From Streptomyces sp. NRRL S-646 (GTDB lineage: Bacteria > Actinomycetota > Actinomycetes > Streptomycetales > Streptomycetaceae), in NCBI RefSeq assembly GCF_000720765.1, contig NZ_JODC01000019.1, positions 78,320-142,319 on the forward strand: 64,000 bases of DNA, written 5' to 3'. Both the position numbers and the translations under genes were made by a program. This document shows positions 60,209 through 64,000 of the stretch, one piece after another (the stretch's first letter is position 1; every line of letters starts with the position of its first letter). The notes under the pieces were generated by a model. The model did not search any database. It worked only from the letters and a program-made list of their open reading frames with translations, and was not told the origin of the DNA.

Positions 60209-61813
60209 TCAGCCGCTCACGCCACGGCCGAGCTCCCACAGCTGAAGGGTCGAGGAGGAGTTGAGCGCGTACGCGGTCCCCGTGACGTCGCCGCGGGCGG
60301 CGACGTACTGCTTGCCCTGCCACAGTGGCAGGATCGGGACGTCGTCGGCGACGATGTCCTGGATCTCGGTCAGGTTGGAGGAGGCCGCGATGCGGTCGGC
60401 CTCCCGGCGGGACGCCGGGATCAGCGTGTTGATGATCTTGCTGTTGTGGTAGGGCAACTTGAGGAAGTTGTCCGTGTCGAGGAACGGCGCGAGGTAGTTG
60501 TCGGCGTCCGGGAAGTCCGGGAACCAGCCCATGCCCCACACGTCGTACTGGCCCTTGCGCTCGGCCGGGACGAACGTCGTCCAGGGCGAGCCCTTGATGG
60601 TGACGTCGAACAGTCCGCTGTCGTTGAGCTGCTTCTGAAGGACCTCGAATTCCTTCTTGGTGGCCGAGCCGTAGTGGTCGGTCGTGTAGTGCAGCGTCAG
60701 CTTGACCGGGGTGCTGATGTTGGCGGCGGTCAGCAGGGCCTTGGCCTTGGCGGTGCTCGGATCGCCGTACTTGTTGAAGAACGAGTTGGAGTGGCCGGTG
60801 ATGCTCGCCGGGACCAGCGAGTAGAGCGGCTCGGCCTGGGTGCCGTACACCTTGGCGACGATCTCGCCGCGGTTGATCAGCTGGGCCATGGCCTGGCGGA
60901 CGGCCTTGTTCTTCACGGTCGGCGCGTTGGTGTTGAAGGCGAGGTAGCGGATCTCCAGACCCGCCATCTCGACCAGGTCCTCGTTCGTGTCCGTGCCGGC
61001 GGACAGCTTCTGGATCTGCTCCGGCGCCATGGAGCGGGTCATGACGTCGATGTCACCCTTGTCCAGGGCCTTGCCCATCGCGTCGGCGTCCGCGTAAGAG
61101 ATCATGTCGACCTTGGAGTTGTTCACCTTCAGCGTCCCCTTGTAGTTGGGGTTCTTGGTGAACGTCGCCTTGACGATCTCGTCGTTCTTGACGTCGGCCG
61201 AGAGGGTGTACGGGCCGGATCCGTCGACGTCGAAGCCGTCGCGCAGCTTGTTCTTCTCGTAGTCGTCGGGGTTGATGATGCCCGCGACCGGAGTGGACAG
61301 CTTGTACGGGAAGGTGGCGTCCGCGGTCTTGAGGTGGAAGATGACCTGGTTGTCGCCCTGCGTCTCGACGGTGTCGATGGTGTTCAGCAGTGCGGAGACG
61401 CCGGAGTCGGCCTTGATGGCGCGGGCGCGGTCGATGGAGTACTTCACGTCGGCCGCGGTGATCTTGTCGCCGTTGGAGAACTTCAGGCCGTCGCGCAGGG
61501 TGCAGGCGTAGCGCTCGTTGCCCGAGTCGGTGAAGCCGCAGCTCTGCGCGGCCTCGGGCACGGGGTCGCCCTCGCCCTTCGGCTGGATCATCAGGGTCTG
61601 CACGGTCTGGCGCAGGATGTTCCAGGTGCCGACGTCGTACGCGTACGCCGGATCGAGCGGCGCGGGTGCGTCCTTCGTGGCGGTGAACCGGTCCGTGGTG
61701 CCGACGGCGATCGCGTCCCCGCTGCTGCCGCTGCTGTCGGAACTGCCACACGCGGCGAGCACGGGTGCGAGCAGGCCGACCACGGCCGGCAGCACCAAAG
61801 TCTTGCGGTTCAT
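60209..61813 (-). CDS. Family-5 solute-binding lipoprotein (oligopeptide type), orphan paralogue
   Basis: 534 residues. Signal peptide and lipobox LAAC (KTLVLPAVVGLLAPVLAACG), SBP_bac_5 blocks LKFSNGDKITAADVKYSID, DGSGPYTLSADV and GMGWFPDFPDADNYLAPFLD. It shares many blocks with the gene 68 bases downstream, which it likely heads in a two-gene unit. Neither has transporter partners in the window; they may supply a permease elsewhere or act in sensing. ATG at 61813 follows CTGGAGAAAC. Confidence 0.88.
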   Translation of the reverse strand: MNRKTLVLPAVVGLLAPVLAACGSSDSSGSSGDAIAVGTTDRFTATKDAPAPLDPAYAYDVGTWNILRQTVQTLMIQPKGEGDPVPEAAQSCGFTDSGNERYACTLRDGLKFSNGDKITAADVKYSIDRARAIKADSGVSALLNTIDTVETQGDNQVIFHLKTADATFPYKLSTPVAGIINPDDYEKNKLRDGFDVDGSGPYTLSADVKNDEIVKATFTKNPNYKGTLKVNNSKVDMISYADADAMGKALDKGDIDVMTRSMAPEQIQKLSAGTDTNEDLVEMAGLEIRYLAFNTNAPTVKNKAVRQAMAQLINRGEIVAKVYGTQAEPLYSLVPASITGHSNSFFNKYGDPSTAKAKALLTAANISTPVKLTLHYTTDHYGSATKKEFEVLQKQLNDSGLFDVTIKGSPWTTFVPAERKGQYDVWGMGWFPDFPDADNYLAPFLDTDNFLKLPYHNSKIINTLIPASRREADRIAASSNLTEIQDIVADDVPILPLWQGKQYVAARGDVTGTAYALNSSSTLQLWELGRGVSG

Positions 61814-62276
61814 GCTCGTGTTTCTCCAGAGCTGTTCAGGTCCGTGTATCCGGCATGCAGGGGTGTCGCGGCGGATCACGGGGGTAGAGGCGATGGTTCT
61901 CGCGTCGAGGTTAGTCCGCACCAGCACGACGGTTCGCAGTCACCGGAGTTGAGCCCCCATCACGCAGCGAAACCGGCTGCGGACAGACCGAAAACCCGAC
62001 CCGGGAAGGATTCGTGCAGCGTTCCATCAATCGGGACACAAGGGCACTTCCTCGCGCTCCGAAAAGGGGCGAAGAGCACAGCTTGCAGGGCCTGTCGAGG
62101 CCCGCATGAGTGGGGAACCTCACATCCCCCACGGCAGCGATCAGTCCCGTAATTCGGCCGTCCGCCGCTCTTCGAATTCCCTCGCACACCAGCCCCGGGA
62201 ATTCATGTCCTATCGGCGCTGCACGCTGGGTGAACGCTCAGCGCATTTCCGTCATCGAGTGGCGATCATAAGGCGA
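61814..62276. other. Long intergenic region, no gene seen
   Basis: About 460 bases with several short inverted repeats (GTGGGG...CCCCAC near 62110-62131; GCTGGGTGAACGCTCAGC near 62224-62241). It must hold the promoter for the solute-binding protein pair and the end of the HAD gene transcript. No ORF has coding-type codon bias. Confidence 0.5.
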
Positions 62277-62972
62277 TCAGAGGGTGATCAGTCCGCGCAG
62301 AAATGCCAGGTCGACGTCTTCGAGGGAGGTGACGACGGTGCGCCGGGCGGCGGGTGCGATGGGGGCCACGGAGGGCACGGCGACCACGTGGCAGCCCGCG
62401 GCCTCGGCCGACGCGACACCGGTGGCGGTGTCCTCGACGACCGCGCATCTGGCCGGGTCCACGCCGAGTCCGGCGGCCGCGGTCAGATACGGGTCGGGGT
62501 GCGGCTTGGTGCGCGGCACCTCGTCGCCGGCCACCGACAGGGCGAAGTGCTGGGGGCCGAGCGAGGTGAGCACACGGTCGATGATGCGCCGGTGGGAGGC
62601 GGAGACCAGGGCGGTGGGGATCTCGTACTCGGAGAGCTCGGCCAGCAGCCTGGCGGCGCCCGGCATCAGCGGCAGGGCGCGTTCGATGCGGTCCTCGAAG
62701 CCCTGGTTGAGCAGCACCGTGAGCTCGGCGAGGTCGATGTCGGCGCCGGTGGCCTCGATCAGGAACCCCGCGCTGCGGGTCATGGGTCCGCCGACCACGA
62801 CATGGCGCCAGGTGTCGTCGAGGGTGTGGCCGAGGCCGGCGAAGACCTCGACCTCGACGTCCCACCAGAACCCCTCGGTGTCCACGAGGGTTCCGTCCAT
62901 GTCGAGGAGTACGGCCTGCAGGGCTGAGCCTTCGGCCGTACGGGTTCCGAGCGCGGGGACCGTACTGGTCAT
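62277..62972 (-). CDS. HAD-superfamily phosphatase (phosphoglycolate phosphatase/beta-PGM-like)
   Basis: 231 residues. HAD motif I VLLDMDGTLVDTEG, motif II ALVSASHRRI, motif III KPHPDPYLTAAAGLG and motif IV VVEDTATGVASAEAAGC, with the small alpha-helical cap between I and II. These enzymes dephosphorylate small metabolites such as phosphosugars. ATG at 62972. It lies downstream of metH, separated by a strong terminator hairpin. Confidence 0.88.
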   Translation of the reverse strand: MTSTVPALGTRTAEGSALQAVLLDMDGTLVDTEGFWWDVEVEVFAGLGHTLDDTWRHVVVGGPMTRSAGFLIEATGADIDLAELTVLLNQGFEDRIERALPLMPGAARLLAELSEYEIPTALVSASHRRIIDRVLTSLGPQHFALSVAGDEVPRTKPHPDPYLTAAAGLGVDPARCAVVEDTATGVASAEAAGCHVVAVPSVAPIAPAARRTVVTSLEDVDLAFLRGLITL

Positions 62973-62997
62973 CCTGGCGCACCTCCTTGAGGGGCGA

Positions 62998-63030
62998 GCA
63001 GGCCGGTTCCCGGGTGGGGAACCGGCCTGC
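62998..63030. terminator. Terminator between metH and the HAD gene
   Basis: GCAGGCCGGTTCCC pairs with GGGAACCGGCCTGC around a five-base loop, about 140 bases past the metH stop. It also lies just upstream of the HAD gene start. Confidence 0.8.
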
Positions 63031-63169
63031 TGTGGACCGACCAGTGTACGACTGTCGCGGCCGAAGCGCCTCGTTTATCCGGCGTGGTCCGGGGCACATC
63101 GTGCATACCGCCGGGGGCCGCTCTGAGGTGCGCCGATGTGCCGTCGAGCGGGTTTCCCCGACGGACTTT

Positions 63170-64000
63170 TCAGCGGGCGTTGAAGTACTTCGCCTCGGGG
63201 TGGTGGATCACGATCGCGTCGGTGGACTGCTCCGGGTGGAGCTGGAACTCCTCGGAGAGGTGGACGCCGATGCGCTCCGGCTGGAGCAGGTCGGCGATCT
63301 TGGCGCGGTCCTCCAGGTCGGGGCAGGCGCCGTAGCCGAGGGAGAAGCGGGCGCCGCGGTACTTCAGGGCGAACATGTCCTCGATCTCGGCGGGATCCTC
63401 TCCGGCGAAGCCCAGCTCCGATCGCACGCGCGCGTGCCAGTACTCGGCGAGGGCCTCGGCCAGCTGGACGGACAGGCCGTGCAGCTCCAGGTAGTCGCGG
63501 TAGGCGTTGGCCTCGAACATGCGGGCCGTCTCCTCGCCGATGCGCGAGCCGACGGTGACGACCTGCAGACCGACGACGTCGGTCTCCCCCGCCTCCTCCG
63601 GCCGGAAGAAGTCCGCGAGGCACAGCCGGCGGCCGCGGCGCTGGCGCGGGAAGGTGAAGCGGGTGCGCTCGTTGCCGGCCTCGTCGAGGATGATCAGGTC
63701 GTCGTCCTTGGAGACGCACGGGAAGTAGCCGTGGACCACGGCCGCTTCCAGCAGGTTGTCGGTCTGGAGCCGGTCCAGCAGGCCGCGCAGCCGGGGCCGG
63801 CCCTCGGTGTCGACGAGCTCCTCGTACGTCGGTCCCTCACCGGTGCGGGCCTGCTTCAGCCCCCACTGGCCCTTGAACAGGGCGCCCTCGTCCAGCCAGC
63901 TCGCGTACTCCTTGAGCTGGATGCCCTTGATGACGCGGGTGCCCCAGAAGGGCGGGGTGGGGAGGGGGTTGTCGGTGGCGACGTCGGAGCGGACGTGGCC
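63170..64000 (-). CDS. metH: Cobalamin-dependent methionine synthase MetH, C-terminal part
   Basis: The frame is open to the window edge (277 codons including the stop), so the start lies beyond 64000; the GTG near 63739 is internal. The visible part is the reactivation (AdoMet-binding) domain: TPPFWGTRVIKGI, ALFKGQWGLKQ, VHGYFPCVSKDDDLII, RARFSLGYGACPDLEDRAKI and the C-terminal VHLSEEFQLHPEQSTDAIVI. It is used to re-methylate oxidised cob(II)alamin with AdoMet and flavodoxin. It ends with AKYFNAR. Confidence 0.95.
   Translation of the reverse strand, partial: GHVRSDVATDNPLPTPPFWGTRVIKGIQLKEYASWLDEGALFKGQWGLKQARTGEGPTYEELVDTEGRPRLRGLLDRLQTDNLLEAAVVHGYFPCVSKDDDLIILDEAGNERTRFTFPRQRRGRRLCLADFFRPEEAGETDVVGLQVVTVGSRIGEETARMFEANAYRDYLELHGLSVQLAEALAEYWHARVRSELGFAGEDPAEIEDMFALKYRGARFSLGYGACPDLEDRAKIADLLQPERIGVHLSEEFQLHPEQSTDAIVIHHPEAKYFNAR

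Noticed and set aside
1..64000. CRISPR arrays, rRNA or tRNA genes, complete insertion sequences or prophage
   Set aside because: No regularly spaced repeats, cloverleaf-forming sequences, ribosomal RNA blocks or intact transposase or phage genes were seen.

Overview
The window is chromosomal DNA from a Streptomyces species. GC content is very high, third codon positions are almost always G or C, and GTG starts are common. It carries lineage hallmarks: a complete Pup-proteasome locus, a conservon encoding a G-protein-like signalling set, a fused glycine betaine transporter and intergenic inverted repeats typical of the genus. Gene order around the conservon and the proteasome matches what I remember of the Streptomyces chromosome core; no alignment was run. 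The first gene (class I amidotransferase) and the last (metH) run off the window edges.

Layout. Bases 1-5.3 kb: a PuuD-type amidotransferase, an aminoglycoside-phosphotransferase-like protein, a LysR regulator divergent from a SLAC1/TehA-type anion transporter, a TroA-fold metal or corrinoid receptor and an XRE-cupin regulator. 5.9-9.7 kb: a glycine betaine/proline ABC importer whose permease is fused to two substrate-binding domains. 9.8-14.8 kb: a small membrane protein, a 5'-3' exonuclease, a siderophore-interacting protein behind an iron-box-like palindrome, and a DrrAB-type exporter with a PadR regulator. 15-16.5 kb: an APC-family permease. 16.5-21.2 kb: a GNAT acetyltransferase, a terpene synthase/P450 pair that looks inserted, and an RluA-type pseudouridine synthase. 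21.2-25.9 kb: conservon rarA-rarE, whose P450 lacks the ExxR motif. 26.1-33.7 kb: a TetR regulator divergent from a four-gene operon (two DUF1989 proteins, a biotin-dependent urea/guanidine carboxylase, allophanate hydrolase), best read as guanidine nitrogen assimilation.

33.8-52.6 kb is the protein quality-control block: a Ski2-like helicase, tatC and tatA, two small proteins, pafC and pafB, two FKBP prolyl isomerases, pafA, an MFS/LacI pair, prcA and prcB, an HNH endonuclease, pup, dop and arc. 52.8-64 kb holds a ferredoxin, a secreted protein, TrmI, a site-2 protease, a RecB-family nuclease, a NarL-type response regulator, two orphan family-5 solute-binding lipoproteins, a HAD phosphatase and the 3' end of metH.

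Two regulatory links stand out. First, a 20-bp palindrome in the tetR/guanidine-operon promoter recurs, with the same flanking bases, before the APC permease 12 kb away; this predicts one TetR regulon joining uptake and breakdown. Second, PafBC-type DNA-damage promoters (TTGTCRGTG-N8-TAnnnT) lie directly before the Ski2-like helicase (perfect match) and the RecB-family nuclease (one mismatch), on either side of the pafBC genes. The nuclease site also implies a leaderless transcript and fixes its start codon.
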